Positions 1 to 12,740 of a stretch of DNA of 64,000 nt are shown here, piece after piece (position 1 is the first letter of the stretch; the number at the start of each line of letters is the position of its first letter). A model generated the notes under the pieces. It worked only from the letters and a program-made list of their open reading frames with translations, ran no database searches and had not been told where the DNA came from. The DNA lies in the NCBI GenBank assembly GCA_017354895.1, contig CP071493.1, positions 3,286,001 to 3,350,000 of the forward strand, written 5' to 3'. The translations under genes were made by a program, and so were the position numbers. Origin of the DNA: Podospora comata. Lineage: Eukaryota > Ascomycota > Sordariomycetes > Sordariales > Podosporaceae.

Positions 1-1291
1 ATAAGGAGGAAGCGTGCGGAGTCTGAGAGGGAGAGGGAGGAGTGAGTGAGTGGGTGGGTGGTGGTGAGTTTAAAAGAGGAGGGTGGAAAATTAGGTGGGG
101 AGCGAGTGAGGCGCGTGGGAGATAGATAAGGGGGGGTTTGGAAAAATGGGAATGTGTATTGATAGGTTATGGGATAAATATATATATTTTTTGTTAATCT
201 CTTTTGCTCTTGGGGTGGTTGTTGGGAAGGTGTCTTGATATGAACAAGGAGGTTGGTTGTGTCAAGATGGGAGAAAAACAAGAGGGAGCCATTACGGTGC
301 CCCCTGTTTATCTTACCAGCGCCCCCCTCCCTATCTACCGATTTATTTACCCTTCTTATAATATAGTAAAAGGCCTTAAAAGATAATTAAAAGGCCTTTG
401 AATTATCTTGTAAAGCCTCTTAACTATCTTCTAAAGCCTCTTAACTATCTTTTAAGACTTATTACATATACTTTAACACTTAATAACTATCCTTTAAAAT
501 ATAATTAAATCCTATATTAATGGTTGAGGGGGGAAGGAGAGGGCGCATTGGTTAGATAAACAGGGGCCTCCGTAAAGGTTCTCCCAAAAACAAAGAGAAA
601 AAGGAGCAAAAGGTGAAGATCACTTAAATTACACAGGTGTCAATACCCATCACAGCTCAAGCAAAATACCTCCCAGAACTAAATTTCAATCATGGGGAAA
701 AAAAAATTACCAAGAGACAGACGAGCGACGAGAAAAAAAAAATACTCTTCTTTCGCCCTCATCTTCACACTCACAACCACACAAACACCGATAAATCTCA
801 CATCGCTCATCATCACATAATAACCACACCCATCCCACAGGCATGTATGAAATAAAATCTCCCATAAAAACTCCGCTTTGGTATCGTGTTCTAATTTTAC
901 CAAACATCATCATCAAACAACATCAACCCTCGCCAATGACCAAACTCATGTTATGAATCTCCTTTATTCATCTTCTCTCTTGATCGTCCCCAATGGCGAT
1001 GCCATGCCATGCCACGCGGTTGCAATGAATGCATATACCTTCCCTCCAAAACTTTCTTCGGGGGTGTCAAAAAAAAAAAAGGTCTTTATAAACACAAAAC
1101 CAAAACATGCCACCACCCTCAAAAGCATAAAAAGATGTTTGTTCCCGCGGTTTATTCATCTCCGCTTTTTTGCTATGGCCCCCCACCCCCAAACCCCCTT
1201 AACAGCAACGTATTCGCTTTTTTGCTACTTATCGCTGATGCCAGTTATTTCAAGTCCTAACCCCATCCCAACCTCCCCCGCGTGCCAACAT
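1..1291. other. intergenic, 3' flank of med14
   Basis: No gene was recognised. The left part is G-rich and purine-rich, then an AT-rich block with short tandem repeats lies at about 360-520. From about 640 to 1290 the sequence is C- and A-rich with several A runs and fits the 3' flank of the leftward med14 gene. Open frames here are short or antisense to med14. Confidence 0.6.
366..480. repeat. AT-rich 21-bp tandem repeat
   Basis: Two near-exact 21-bp-spaced copies with the core taaagcctcttaactatctt lie at 411-430 and 432-451. More diverged copies sit on both sides (about 389-410 and 452-480). The block is far more AT-rich than the rest of the window and does not code. Confidence 0.7.
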
Positions 1292-4200
1292 CTAATCCAA
1301 CACGAGCGCATTGGCCATACTACTCCCATAACCACCCTGCTGATTATTTCCCCCTTGCCTCCCTTGCTGACCCTGCCCCGACGCTCCCCGGTTCATCATA
1401 TTCGCCTGTGGAATCACCGGTTGCGGAGGAGGAGGACCACCAGTCATATTCGCCGCCGGCTGCATCTGCTGCTGCTGCCTCTGCTGCATCTGCTGCTGAA
1501 ACCTCGCCGCCTGCGCCTGCTGGAACTGCTGCTGCGGTGTCGGTGGCGGAAGAGCGCCCTGATGGTGCGGCAGCTGTTGCTGAGGTCCCCCAACAGCAAC
1601 ACCCCTAACAACCTCATCCACCAACCCAACAATCTCCTCCACCCCCCCCTCCAAGCTCGCCGCCGCCCCCGTCGTCAACCCCTTCCACCCGTTCCCCTTT
1701 TCGTTCCAAACCTTCTCCAGCAGCACCTTCTGAAACTCGTCATTTTGTTCAGGTGGAGGTGGTTTGGAAGAAGAAGAATCCGGGGAATCAACCACCCTCG
1801 ACAAACTCCACATCAACGTCCCCTGCCTCCTCCTCGGCTTCACCTCCACGTTCACCTTCCTCCCTTGCACCACCCACCGAATCGTCACCCAGTTCAGCCC
1901 CCTGTGCAGCACCGTGACCACCACCCCCGGTTGCTCTACACCACCCAACTTCTCCAGCGCCCGATAGAGCGGTAGACTCAGCACCAGCCACGACGGTAGA
2001 TTCTCAAAGTCAGGCGAGTTGGCCATTTCCCTAATGTAGTCAATAACCGGGTAGTGGGGATTGCCCCTTTCGAGATCAACCTTCACCCCCCGTTCTTTTG
2101 TCAGGTCGAGGCGGACTCTCCACGGTCGATGTTGTTGTTGTCGGGTATTGTTCGGTGCTTGCTGCTCAGGACTTTCCGTCGGGACGCTATCAGTATAAGT
2201 AAACACCACCTCCCTCAGCGTCACACTCTGGTGAACCACCGCCTTCCCAGCCCTCCCAATCGCCTCAACAAGCTCAATCAGTTTATCCAGCGCCTGGATC
2301 CGGGACGTAAGCAGCGTTATGACCGTCGCCCCCATCTCCCCTCTCAGCCTCAACGAAAACTGCCCGATATTCGGGTTATAGTTGACGTCATGGTCGACAT
2401 TCCCCTTCAAAAACTGAAACTTTTTCCGGTTCGTCACTGTGAGTTTTGCCTCGGCGATTATCTTCATCGGGCTATCCGCCTGGACACCCTTGAAGACGAT
2501 AGGGATGTACTCCTGCGCCCAGCACAGCCCACGACCACCACCCTTGGGGCCTAGCATGTCTGACAACCGGACATACACCGTCGGCATCTTGATCTGCGCA
2601 GGAAGACTGTAGTTGACAGCCTCGCGAGTGGTGTGAACCATGCGCTTACTATGGAGCTCACGGAGATCGGTGATTTGCGCAATCATGCCGGTCGCATAAA
2701 GGGTAAGGTTCTCAAAAAACTGATCCGAAAGGCGGAGCTGCTCGGTGGCCATGGGCATCTTGGTGTACATCTTGACCCGGGTGCCGGTTGCGCCTGACCG
2801 TTGTTGTTGTTGGAGGTTAGGACTTTGATCATGTTAGTATAATGCTCGCACTGTCAGACACGAACGGCCAGAAAAAAACTCACATTTCAACCAACCACCA
2901 CTGGTCCCCGCCAAGGCTCATGCTCATAAAAATGAACCATTGCGGGTTCCAGCCCACCTTCTTCATCCACACCGTCTGGAACGGCTCTCTCGTCGACGGA
3001 GGACCAGAGTAGACAATGGATTTCATCTCGTCCATACTGAGCGGCGACCCTCTCGACACCATCCACCGAATGCTCTTAGCCCTGCTCATCAAGGCAGTGG
3101 TCGCGTAATGGCAGCGCAACAGCTCCAACAGATTCGCACCCTCCTCGGCCGGGTTCGCAAACGTGTTCAGCCTCCTCTGTACGTCCGCCGCCATCGGTGA
3201 CTGAGCCTGCAGGGTAAACGCCCCTGTGTAAAGATCCATACCCACGGTAACATCCTTGTCATCGAGGACCTGCATCCTAAGCGTAAAGTCCCCGGGTGTC
3301 TTCCTGGACCCGCACAGCGTAAGCCTCCCCTGCTTTTGAGTAAACCGAGGCTTGCTCGCAAGCTTGTTGTACATGGACGACAGCATGTGCTCAATATGCC
3401 TCGAGATGACAGCCTCCAAGAGACTATCCATGCTGATATTGTCCACGTCAAAGCTAATGTCAAAGTCCTTGACCTCGACACCGTCACGGAACCAACGAAG
3501 GGTGATGTAACTCGGGTATTTCGGATCTGGCCTTCCATCCTCGCCTTTACTGCTGTTCACCCCGAGAATAATCCAACTCTTGTTGCCCTTGGAATGAGGA
3601 CGGTTGGCCCAGTAGTGGACGGCCACCGCACGATTCAGCCGCTCGACTTGCAAGCAGTCAGCCCACCTGCCCGCTCGCAATTGCCAAGCCTGACGGGTGA
3701 ACTCCCCGATTTTGGCGGTCAAGGTAAGGTCGTGAAGGTAGTTGTAAGCGCCCAGCAACCCATCGGTCCCCAAGGCGTTGTTTATTTTCGTTTCGGCAGC
3801 CAACCGGGCTTGCTCCGAGAGTGGCGGTGGTGTTGGTTGATAAGTCATTCTCAAATCAATGAACCAGAACTGCTTCTCAAAGTCATCGTCCCCAATCGTC
3901 AAGTCAACCTCGAATTCACCCGGGATAGAGAACGTGGCGACACCAGAGTCGATTTTGTAATCGGCAAATGGCGCTGGTATCCTTTCAAATTCTTCAAGGC
4001 TGAGTCTGGCGCTCAAGAGGGTGTTGACCTCCTCAATCCAGGCATCCGATTCCTCGGGTGTGATTTCCGGAAGTGGCAGATAGTCAAACTGCAGCAAGGT
4101 CATGTTAACATCGCCAGAATACGCTTCATCTCAACATAATAATACTTACGTCAGGCATCCAATGGATTTTCGGGCGGGCAAGAACCTCAAGCGCAGTCTT

Positions 4201-4818
4201 GAGATCTGGACTCGGAATCTTGGCCCACAACATATCCTGCTTCATCTTGATCATTTCCCAGATCGTCACGCTAAACAACTCGAGCTTGCTCGCCAGATGA
4301 GTCCTGATGTCGATGAGCTTCCCAACCTGGTCCGCCTTTTTACTCCATTCTGTCAGAACCAGAGCTTTAACCCATCGTGTGTGCAGATCCTGTATGAAAT
4401 TGAGAAGCATCCTCTTCTTCTCCAAACTTTCCGGCGAAGTATCCTCCTGTGTGGTGGGGTGGTAGTTGCCGTTTCCATTGGACAGGTTCTGCGGTAATGG
4501 CATCGACTCAAGCCGTAAGATCTGGTCTTGAAGGGCTCCGTGCGAGTATTGCGCCAGCCGTGAAAGCAGCATGTTGAGCGGTATTATCTCGGCCGTGATG
4601 TGCTGGAGTTCGTCCGGTAGTTCCTCCAGCTTCACCTGTGGCCCATTGCCAGCATACCCAGCCTCCATCCCCGAATCGCCAGCAACCCCCTTGCCCTTTT
4701 CCGAACGGTACTCCTGCTTGATATTGTCCCCATTCACGCCGTTCGTCCACCCCTCTCTGTCGTGATTGCTGCGCACGCCATTCTGTGTACCGTTTTCCAT
4801 CCTGAACGCGCCCGCCAT
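1292..4818 (-). CDS. med14: Mediator complex subunit 14 (Med14/Rgr1)
   Basis: This is the scaffold subunit that links the Mediator head, middle and tail and helps regulators reach RNA polymerase II in the nucleus. Three exons fit one frame: 4150-4818, 2884-4088 and 1292-2822, giving 1,134 residues, a usual length for fungal Med14. The N-terminal Med14 signature (ELPDELQHITAEIIPLNMLL, then KIHWMPD joined to FDYLPLP across intron 1) is clear at about residues 60-230. The junction DQWWLVE/IPNLQQQQ at intron 2 restores the frame with a TACTAAC-like branch site 8 nt before the AAAG acceptor. The C-terminus is glutamine-rich (about 1,030-1,100). I chose the Met at 4818; the Met six codons later is an equally possible start, and the open frame extends upstream to 4986 without family similarity. 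Confidence 0.93.
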
Positions 4819-6344
4819 CTTTTGCTGGAGCGGCTCTCTCCCGCACTGCTGTCGGCGGCTGCCGTCAACACACCCGTCGTCCAAACTGCTCAAATGTCCT
4901 CGAAAAGGGCCAGTAAACAGTGCAGGACTTTCGCAATGACGTCTGCCAAATCCGACTGCCTGTAAAGTAATCCTAACAGGCAACACGCGACGTTGAACGC
5001 GTAGGTCCGGTAGGCCAGCGGGTAATCGGTCACCTAGAAAGTCGTCACCATGGGGTAAAATGGCAGGCGCCAGTCACTCCAGTTTCAGATTTCAATCGCA
5101 GTGACCGCGCGCACACACTCGGCAACTGTCGGCCGCTCGCTCGTTGTTGTTCGTGCCGGTCGTTCGTATCATCAAAGGTTCGCCGCACACGGTCGCGGAG
5201 CGCATGCGCCAACAACAGCCGACTAAAAGAAGAAACACGGTCCGGCAGTAGGGCGAAAATTCATGTACCGGCTGGGGGATTCGTCCTGCGACACGGAGGG
5301 GGGTGTAAATCTTCGTATGGTCGTGGAGAAATCGTCAATCGGTCGGCTCCACCGAGAAAAGGTCGAAGGAGAAAGGAAAGGACTAGGTCGTTGCTCGTCG
5401 CTATGAGGGACCGCCCTTGCTCAAAAGCAAAAAGGCAGCCGAAAGCCAAAACGCCAAAAGAATCGGATGCTCGATGCGACAGGCGTACTGAGGGCAGCGG
5501 ACGCGCAGAAGCCGGGTCGTTATCGACGTGGAAAGATCGACGGAACAATGTGCTCCTGGACGTCGTTGAGGTGCGAACTGCTTCTGTTGCGCAGTCGCGG
5601 TCGTCGGGTGCCGAGTTTCGTGGTGATGGGGCAGTTTCAATGTTCCAGTTCAAAGAGAGTTGCAGCTGGGGTTGAGGCTGGTTCGCTCTGAGCCAGCTGG
5701 GTGCCAGTTTTGCCTAAGATCCAGGGCATCCACTGTTTTCACCCCCACTTATTGTGCATGTTTTCAAGCCACCGGTATTTTTCAGGTAAACCGCCGGTAA
5801 TTCCCACATATTTACATGTATCCGTAATCAGCTTTTAAGCGACGTCAGTTAACCTACCTATAGAGAACTAAGTATTGCTGGTTATATATATTCACTTCTT
5901 AAATCAATGGTTGACGCATCAGAGTCAAATCGGAACAATATTTTCATAATACTAACACAGACTTCGTTATTTAAGCCATTCCTCTCTTCCCACGAATGTT
6001 GGCTGGCTACCTATACCCGATCATCAAGAACACAAACAACCTTGCCCAGCCCGTATGAAGGGGGGGAAAAAGACGGTTCCTCTGGTGTCATTCGTCGTTG
6101 TCCCTGTTCCCGCCCATTCCGGCTCGGCTTCCTGCCCTGAAAAGTCTAACCGAGACGTTTCTTTCCCATACAAAAACACCGGTCGTTTCTAATAACTGAT
6201 ATCCCCATTTGCTAAAAAATTGTCGCCATCAAGTTTGAGATGCGCTCAACTGTGTTGAAAGCCAGAGTTTAACGGGTGCTCAACCGTACTGTAGCAGAAA
6301 CCTCGCCCCAGAAACAAAACGCCATGCAGTATGTGACAAGCTAC
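4819..6344. other. intergenic between med14 start and zwf1 end
   Basis: About 1.5 kb holding the med14 promoter and leader (roughly 4819-5700) and the 3' flank of zwf1 (towards 6344). Open frames of 70-130 codons overlap on both strands near 5260-5690, but none has family similarity or splice support. No RNA gene was seen. Confidence 0.55.
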
Positions 6345-8350
6345 TCACAACTTGTTTCCAGGTCCCAGAGCCGACGTGGTCGGCCACTGGTACCCAGCAG
6401 CGTCGCTGAACTTGTATCCGTACGACGATGTGAAGTCGTCAAGAACGGCAGGGCCACGCGAGCCTGAACATCACCAATTAGTATCTGAACTCAGTCATGC
6501 TGTCTATCGTCTCAACGTACCATATGGGTATTCCATGGGGATAATCTCCTTGTTATCGTCCAGGTAATGGAGGAGAGGAGTAAAGATGCGCCAGCTGGCG
6601 TCGAGCTCGTCGTCACGAACAAAGTTGGAGTGGTCACCCTTCAAGCAGTCCAGGATAAGCGACTCGTAGGCCTCGGGGATCTTGAGATCCGAGAAGCGTC
6701 TGCGGTAGGTAAGATCCAACTCGGTGACGACCGTCTGCATGGTCAGACCGGGGAGCTTTGAGTTCATCTTGATGTAGACACTCTCGTTCGGTTGAATGCG
6801 CATAACCAATTCGTTGCGTGGAATGTCCTTGAAGATGCCCGAGGTAACATCCTTGAACTGAACACGAATCTCGGTCTTTTGCTCATTAAGCGCCTTGCCC
6901 GCCTTCATGATGAACGGTACGCCATCCCACCTCTCGTTCTTGATGTAGGCAACGAGCGCGCAGAATGTTGGGCAGCGCGAATCCTTGGGCACTGTGTCAT
7001 CCTCCTTGTACGAGGGCTTGCTGCCGTCCAGCGACTTGCCATACTGTCCAATGATGACGTTCTTGGGCTCGATGGCGGGGATGGCGCGGAGTACCCGCAC
7101 CTTCTCATCTCTGATATCCTCGGACGAAAAGGAGATGGGTCTTTCCATGGCGAGGAGTGTAAGGACCTGGAGAAGATGGTTCTGCATAACGTCACGGATG
7201 ATGCCAAACTCGTCAAAGTAACCGCCGCGGCCTTCGGTGCCGAATGGCTCCTTGAAGGTGATCTGGACATTGTCGATGTGGTGCCTGTTCCAGGTGGCAC
7301 CGAGGAACGAGTTACCGAATCGAAGGATGAGAATGTTCTTGACCATTTCTTTGCCCAAGTAGTGGTCGATACGGAAGAGCTCCTCCTCCTTCCAGTCGGG
7401 CTCCAGAGACTTTTGCAGTTCCCGGGAGCTGGCAAGGTCCTTGCCGAATGGCTTCTCGACCTAGTTGTCAGGTTGGTTAGCAGGGTGTTGAGCTAGCTGA
7501 ATTGGAGTCAACCCACAATGACACGGGCAACGCCCCTTGATGGGTAGCAGCACTTCTTCAAATGTTGCGACACGATGGTGAAAACACTGGGAGGCAGGGC
7601 CATGTAGAAGAGTCTGTTGGCCTCCTTCTTGTCGGACTCGAGCTTCTCGAGGTGCTGGTTGAGCTGTTGGAAGGACTCGTCACGGTCATATTGACCAGAG
7701 ACATATGAGCAGATGTTGAGGAACTCCTCCAGCTGCTGTTCCGTATCCTTCGTGGGAGTTTTTATGTATGTCTTGATTCGGCGGATGTATTCGTCATGGT
7801 CCATCTTTGTCCGGGCATATCCGACGATCTTGATGTCCTTGGGCAGGAACTGGTTCCGGTACTATCGCGGGGGGGGTCGAAGTTTAGTAATCCAATCTCG
7901 AGGCCCTCGGGAGAGGACTTTGCTAACTTACGAGGCCGAAAAGGGCTGGATACTGTGATGACAAAGTTAGCTCAATGGCTCTGGCACACACTCTAGAATT
8001 TCCTCTCTCTATGACACATACAGTCTTCTTCTTTGCGAGATCGCCGGACGCGCCAAGGACAACGATGACAGTGTTCTCCTTGAGCTCGACGGCCCTGTTC
8101 GGATCGTTAGCATAATGTCTATGCGCTCTCCCTCCTGTGACTGTTTCCGCCAGAAACTGGACCAATCTCGTATGCTGCCATCGCCGTCTTGGGGCAAACC
8201 ACCACAGAATGCAGTCACCGTCGAGATCGCGAGCGCGCAAGGCTCGAACAAAGCTATCCTGGTCGTCCTGAGCTCCACAGGAAGCAGAGCGATGATTCAA
8301 TGGCGGGGTCCGGGACGGACTTACCCAGCAGTGTGCAGGTCAGCGGCCAT
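6345..8350 (-). CDS. zwf1: glucose-6-phosphate 1-dehydrogenase
   Basis: Cytosolic enzyme of the oxidative pentose phosphate pathway: glucose 6-phosphate + NADP+ to 6-phosphogluconolactone + NADPH. Six exons join in frame: 8325-8350, 8022-8094, 7932-7952, 7517-7861, 6521-7460 and 6345-6463, giving 507 residues (fungal enzymes are about 500). The NADP fingerprint GASGDLAKKK lies at 23-32, the EKPFGKDL loop at about 157-164 and the active-site RIDHYLGK at about 185-192, with the catalytic His inside it. Exon 3 is only 21 nt and encodes YPALFGL; skipping it would keep frame but remove a conserved segment. The short first exon (MAADLHTAG) is chosen because its GTAAGT donor and the AACAG acceptor restore the frame. 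The C-terminus GPGNKL comes from the last exon. Confidence 0.95.
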
Positions 8351-10843
8351 CTTGTCGGTTGGTTCTGTCCAGCAGGGTCTTGTGTTCAAAAAGGCAGGGA
8401 AACGGAGCTGAGGGGATTTCAGGGAAGCCGGCAGCAAAGAGGACAGAAAGTTTTTTTTGTTGACAGGAGGAGGGATGGGAAAACTGATCGGAGTCCGACC
8501 AAGTTTCGGGGATAATGGTATTTCTACCGCCCTGGGAGAGAGGGGGGTTGAGTGATGCGCAGACTGGAGCTAGAGCGCAGGGCACCTTGACGAGGGGGGA
8601 GCTTACTCAGGGTCCCCGCAGGCCTTTACGTACTTGGTTGCCCTGGGCCTTGAAGGGGGAGCTTGGACTGGGTCCGTGTTAGGACCCCTAACATGACATA
8701 TCGTCATAACAATCGAGGAGTCCGGATGGCAGAAACAGTCAGCTGCTTGCAGGCCTACATGAAATATCTACGTGCCTCGGGACACCCCCGAAACGGGGCA
8801 TCGCAAAGTGAAGTTTTGCGCGGTTGCCGCTCCCAGGACAGTCACCCCCTCTGGCAAGGCATACCCGGCGAGCGGTGTGGGAAAGACCATGAGCAGAGTT
8901 GGGTCGGTCTGATTCCCGGCCACAAAAGCTTTGATTCTCAGCTACACTAACACTAACCGGTCCCGGCGCTTTGGAAGCTTGCGTCTTGCAAAGGCAGTGA
9001 CCCAGAATCCCCAACGCGGTAATACACACCCTTTTCCCAAATTCTGAGGCCGGCGAGGTACGGCACATGCCACGCCTATCTCAACCAACTAGACGGGACG
9101 CTGCAAGTGAGCGGGCAAGCATAAAGCAGAGGGCAATTCCATGTTGACGAGATGCAGTTATGTCTGCCCTGAGATTCAGTTGCACAATATGTAGCATCAG
9201 TGTTTTGGCGGATGAAAGTAAGGTAGGGCTGCTCGTGGAGGGGCACCGCTTGCGACTTGTTGAGCTAGGTGGGGTATCCGAATCTTGTCGAGCTCCCCCT
9301 GGCTTGATTTGAGCTCTGGCCACATCAAGGGGGGCGCCGCCCTCAACCCTCCCCCTCGTCACCCTCCTCCGCCTCCACGCCGCCTACATGTTGTCCGCTA
9401 CCCACTTCTGTAGGCGAAGGAAATAACGCAGTCACAGTGGAGGACGCTGGCCTCGCCAAAGGCCGAGCTGCCAGTCAAACAAAACAGGCAAAAATGGCAC
9501 GTTGTGGTGCGGAGGTCCCGGAATAGTTTTGTTGGTCAAGGGTTCGCTCGCCGGCAGAATGCGTCAAGTTTGACTCCCCCCACGTTGACACTTGCTAGCT
9601 CCGGTGAGCAAGCACCGAGAGACCAAAGAGAAAATCGATTCCATAATAAAAAGTTCCCACCCGGGAGAAGCTTCTTCACATCTGGTGACAAGTATATCCT
9701 CTCTTGTCAATTCCGCGGGCCAGAGAATTATCTAAAGTCTCTGGACACAACCTGACGCACTTCTCCGCGGGGTTGAGGGTCTCCGGAGCCGACGCTCAGA
9801 GTCCGTGGTGGTCTCAGGAGTTCGGACATCCCACATCTGCAACCAACCCTTGCTCGGGCGGGCCAAGACTGACAATTTGGATGTTTTGGCCACTTCAGAA
9901 TATCGAAAAGAATGGCCAAGCATACCTCCGACTTCCGGGCCGGCTTCGCATGTCGTGATGCTGGTGGAGTGCTTCCTAAAAAGAGTCTTGAGCATCTTCC
10001 CTGTACGGCTTATATTACCCGCCCGCCCTGCAACCGCCTATTTCCCTCAGAAATGCTTATCAGATCTTGAGAACGCGGCTTTGATTTTCAGCTTGAATTC
10101 CCGGACATGTCTTGACATGTTTCGAGCCAGATGGTCGGCAGAGAGGTCGTGTTCAGAGTGGGGGGTATGTTGAATGCTGTTCACAGCTGGTTGGTTGTTC
10201 TGAAGGTTGGATACAAACCATGCCCATGAGAGGGAGATAATGGCTCTAACAGGCGACTGGGGCCGACCAAATTGTCTGATTCGAGATTACAAAGCTGAAG
10301 CCGCGCTGAACCGAGAAGCTCAAGAGGGTGACGTACGGGGGCTAGCAGCGGCATGAGGATTGTCAGAGGTCCGGTGCTGTTATCTGATGAATCATCACTT
10401 CAGGTCCTCCTCGGTCGTCGGTCGTCGGTTGCAGGAAGTCCACAGCCGTTGTGCTCATCGCAGATTTTCTCTTGGCATCGAGCCAACTGGACAGGGATCA
10501 GGGGGGACAGCACTGACAATTTTTGCGATTGCATCACTCGTGGCTGAGGACCCACCAGCCACACCTCGCTGAGTGCAGGGGCCAGGCGGGAGTGCCCCGC
10601 AGAACTTCAGAGGTCGCTCCTGCCTGCCGAACTCGGCGCCACAGATAATCCGCCCCGCTAAGCTGGCCCAAGCCCTACCAAATCCCACCACGCGAATTTT
10701 CGAATTCATTTGGCGTGCCGAAGGTAAGTGCAGAGCCACATTCACGTCGCCAAACGCCGGACCTCTAATCAGCACGACATTTTGCTGATTGCCCTTGACC
10801 GTGGCAAGGAAGAATCTCAGAGGGAAATCACCAAGCCATCAAA
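8351..10843. other. 2.5 kb divergent intergenic, zwf1 / rpl33
   Basis: Shared upstream region of zwf1 (leftward) and rpl33 (rightward). Open frames on both strands are under 125 codons and show no protein family. I saw no tRNA, 5S or repeat of note. The last 200 bases before 10844 should include the rpl33 promoter and leader. Confidence 0.55.
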
Positions 10844-11598
10844 ATGCCTACCGAAGCTGGTCATAGACGTGAGTCTGCCCGAGTATCCGCAGCAACAACA
10901 GCAGCGACATCGTCAACGCGAAATCTGGGCACCTTCATGGCCGCCGTCATGACAAAGTTGGCGATAGTCGCTGCTGGATTGCCAATCGAGTGAAAGACCA
11001 TGGGCTAACATGTCTGATCTAGTATATGTCAAGTGAGTGAAACCCCACCAGCAATTCGACCCGCTGCGAATCGAACCGAACATCACGACGCAACATTGCG
11101 ATTCAGAATTTCGAAATGCCCGATTCGACTCGATAAGAAGCGCGAGACTGACCAGATTCCTTCCATAGGGGTCGCCACCTGAGCTACCAACGCTCCAGGC
11201 ACGCCGTCCACTCCAAGACCTCTCTCATCAAGATTGAGGGCGTTGACGACACAAACGCTGCCAAGTAGGTTGCGAATCGACTTTGGGGACTACAGAAGGA
11301 CAGGAGTTAACAATGGGCACAGCTTCTACCTTGGCAAGAAGGTTGCGTACGTCTACCGTGGTCAGAAGGAGGTTCGCGGCACCAAGATCCGCGTTATCTG
11401 GGGCAAGGTCACCAGACCACATGGTACGATATATCGGGAGCTCTCTTCGCAGCGGCTTTTTCTTGGAAAGTGTCTCTTTGTGCTGACACTCTTGATACAG
11501 GCAACTCCGGCGTCGTCCGCGCCAAGTTCCAGACCCCTCTCCCCGCTAAGTCTTTCGGCGCCTCGGTTCGCATCATGCTCTACCCCTCCACCATCTAA
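10844..11598 (+). CDS. rpl33: 60S ribosomal protein eL33 (L33/L35A)
   Basis: Component of the large cytosolic ribosomal subunit. Five exons join to 109 residues: 10844-10868, 11023-11032, 11169-11264, 11323-11423 and 11501-11598. The product starts [20 protein letters not shown], contains [14 protein letters not shown] and [12 protein letters not shown], and ends IMLYPSTI, which matches eL33 throughout. Exon 2 is a 10-nt micro-exon flanked by a TAG acceptor and a GTGAGT donor; leaving it out breaks the frame, so its use is required for the eL33 protein. Four introns in about 750 bases is typical of ribosomal protein genes in filamentous fungi. No snoRNA boxes were evident in the introns. Confidence 0.96.
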
Positions 11599-12166
11599 AT
11601 AGAGATGGGGGAGAATGGGCTGGGCAGGAGTTGGTCGGTAACGGGTGGTTCATGATTTCGGTGCATATGGAATTAGACAGGGACTTGACGAAATCAACAA
11701 CGGACGGCCTTGCTTTCTAGCATTAAAAATCAGGGCAATCGCAAAAAATGACAAAATGCCATTTGAGGATCCGCAACATCTGGGGTGCAAAGGGATTTCA
11801 GTGCTTTGGGTGCGTTGCGGGATGGGACACAAAATCGGCAGTTCAGGGGCGGCACTTGACAAGAGTCTTGCCTTGTCAAAAATACAACATTAATGGCCAG
11901 CCTGGGGCTGAGAAGAATCAACAGGTCTTTCCAGACGACGACAATTGTGGCTTGGATGCTCGGTTGGTTGTGAGCTGGGAATGGGGGGGGCTATTCTTGC
12001 CTGGGATCTGGCCACGAGGTTGTGTTTTTATTTTTTTGAGAAGGGCCTTGGGTCAGACAGCAGTTATCAGAACCACTCAGTCTTCCATTTTCTCACTTCG
12101 TTCTCAATATGGATTCTTGATTCTTGTGTGTTGTGGCGTGTTGCTAACCAGTGTTGGACAGAGCTT

Positions 12167-12208
12167 ATCCAAGGGACAGAACCCATCCAAGGGACAGAAC
12201 CCATCCAG
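12167..12208. repeat. 18-bp tandem repeat, 2.3 copies
   Basis: Two identical 18-bp units (atccaagggacagaaccc) at 12167-12184 and 12185-12202, followed by a partial third copy. Confidence 0.85.
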
Positions 12209-12334
12209 GTTTCATCTGTGTGCAGTATGGTCGTCGCCCTACCCATCATCATCCAAGATGTTGATTAGACCAGCTTCCAGAAACGCCCATCATTAGTAAC
12301 AAGATTGCCAGCCGTCAGCCTACTACCAACAACC

Positions 12335-12404
12335 CATATCTCAACTACCATCATATCTCAACCGCCATATCTCAACCACCATATCTCAACAGCCCATATC
12401 CTAC
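12335..12404. repeat. catatctcaac minisatellite
   Basis: The 11-mer catatctcaac occurs at 12335, 12352, 12366 and 12380, with a variant at 12394; spacing is 17, 14, 14 and 14 bases. Confidence 0.85.
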
Positions 12405-12719
12405 AAATTCCGCATCCACAACCTCACAACCCCCATATACCATTCCCGGCGGAATTTTGCAATCGATCTTATATCCTTGCCTAGGTCTCCCCCATCTCAC
12501 CTGACCACAACGAAGCTCGCAGGCGGGTTGCTGGTCTTTGAGGCTTGTTGCTCACATGTTACAGACTCTTTTGTTTCTCCCACCACCGCCAGCGTTGGTG
12601 GAGTGAGGAGGGTCTTCTTGGCTTCTTCGTTTTCTTGTTTACAGGGGGGCAATATCATTTCATTTAGGTAGGTACCTAGGCTGACTTGATGATTGATGTA
12701 TACTGACAGTCCTGTCATA

Positions 12720-12740
12720 GATATATATATATATATATAC
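12720..12740. repeat. TA dinucleotide microsatellite
   Basis: A pure alternating TA run of about 20 bases, followed by catacatg. Confidence 0.9.

Noticed and set aside
878-1975. 365-codon open frame antisense to the med14 3' end
   Set aside because: Low-complexity Pro/Arg/Leu translation opposite the glutamine-rich Med14 tail; no similarity.
5261-5675. Overlapping open frames on both strands upstream of med14
   Set aside because: Both strands are open by chance; no family match or splice sites.
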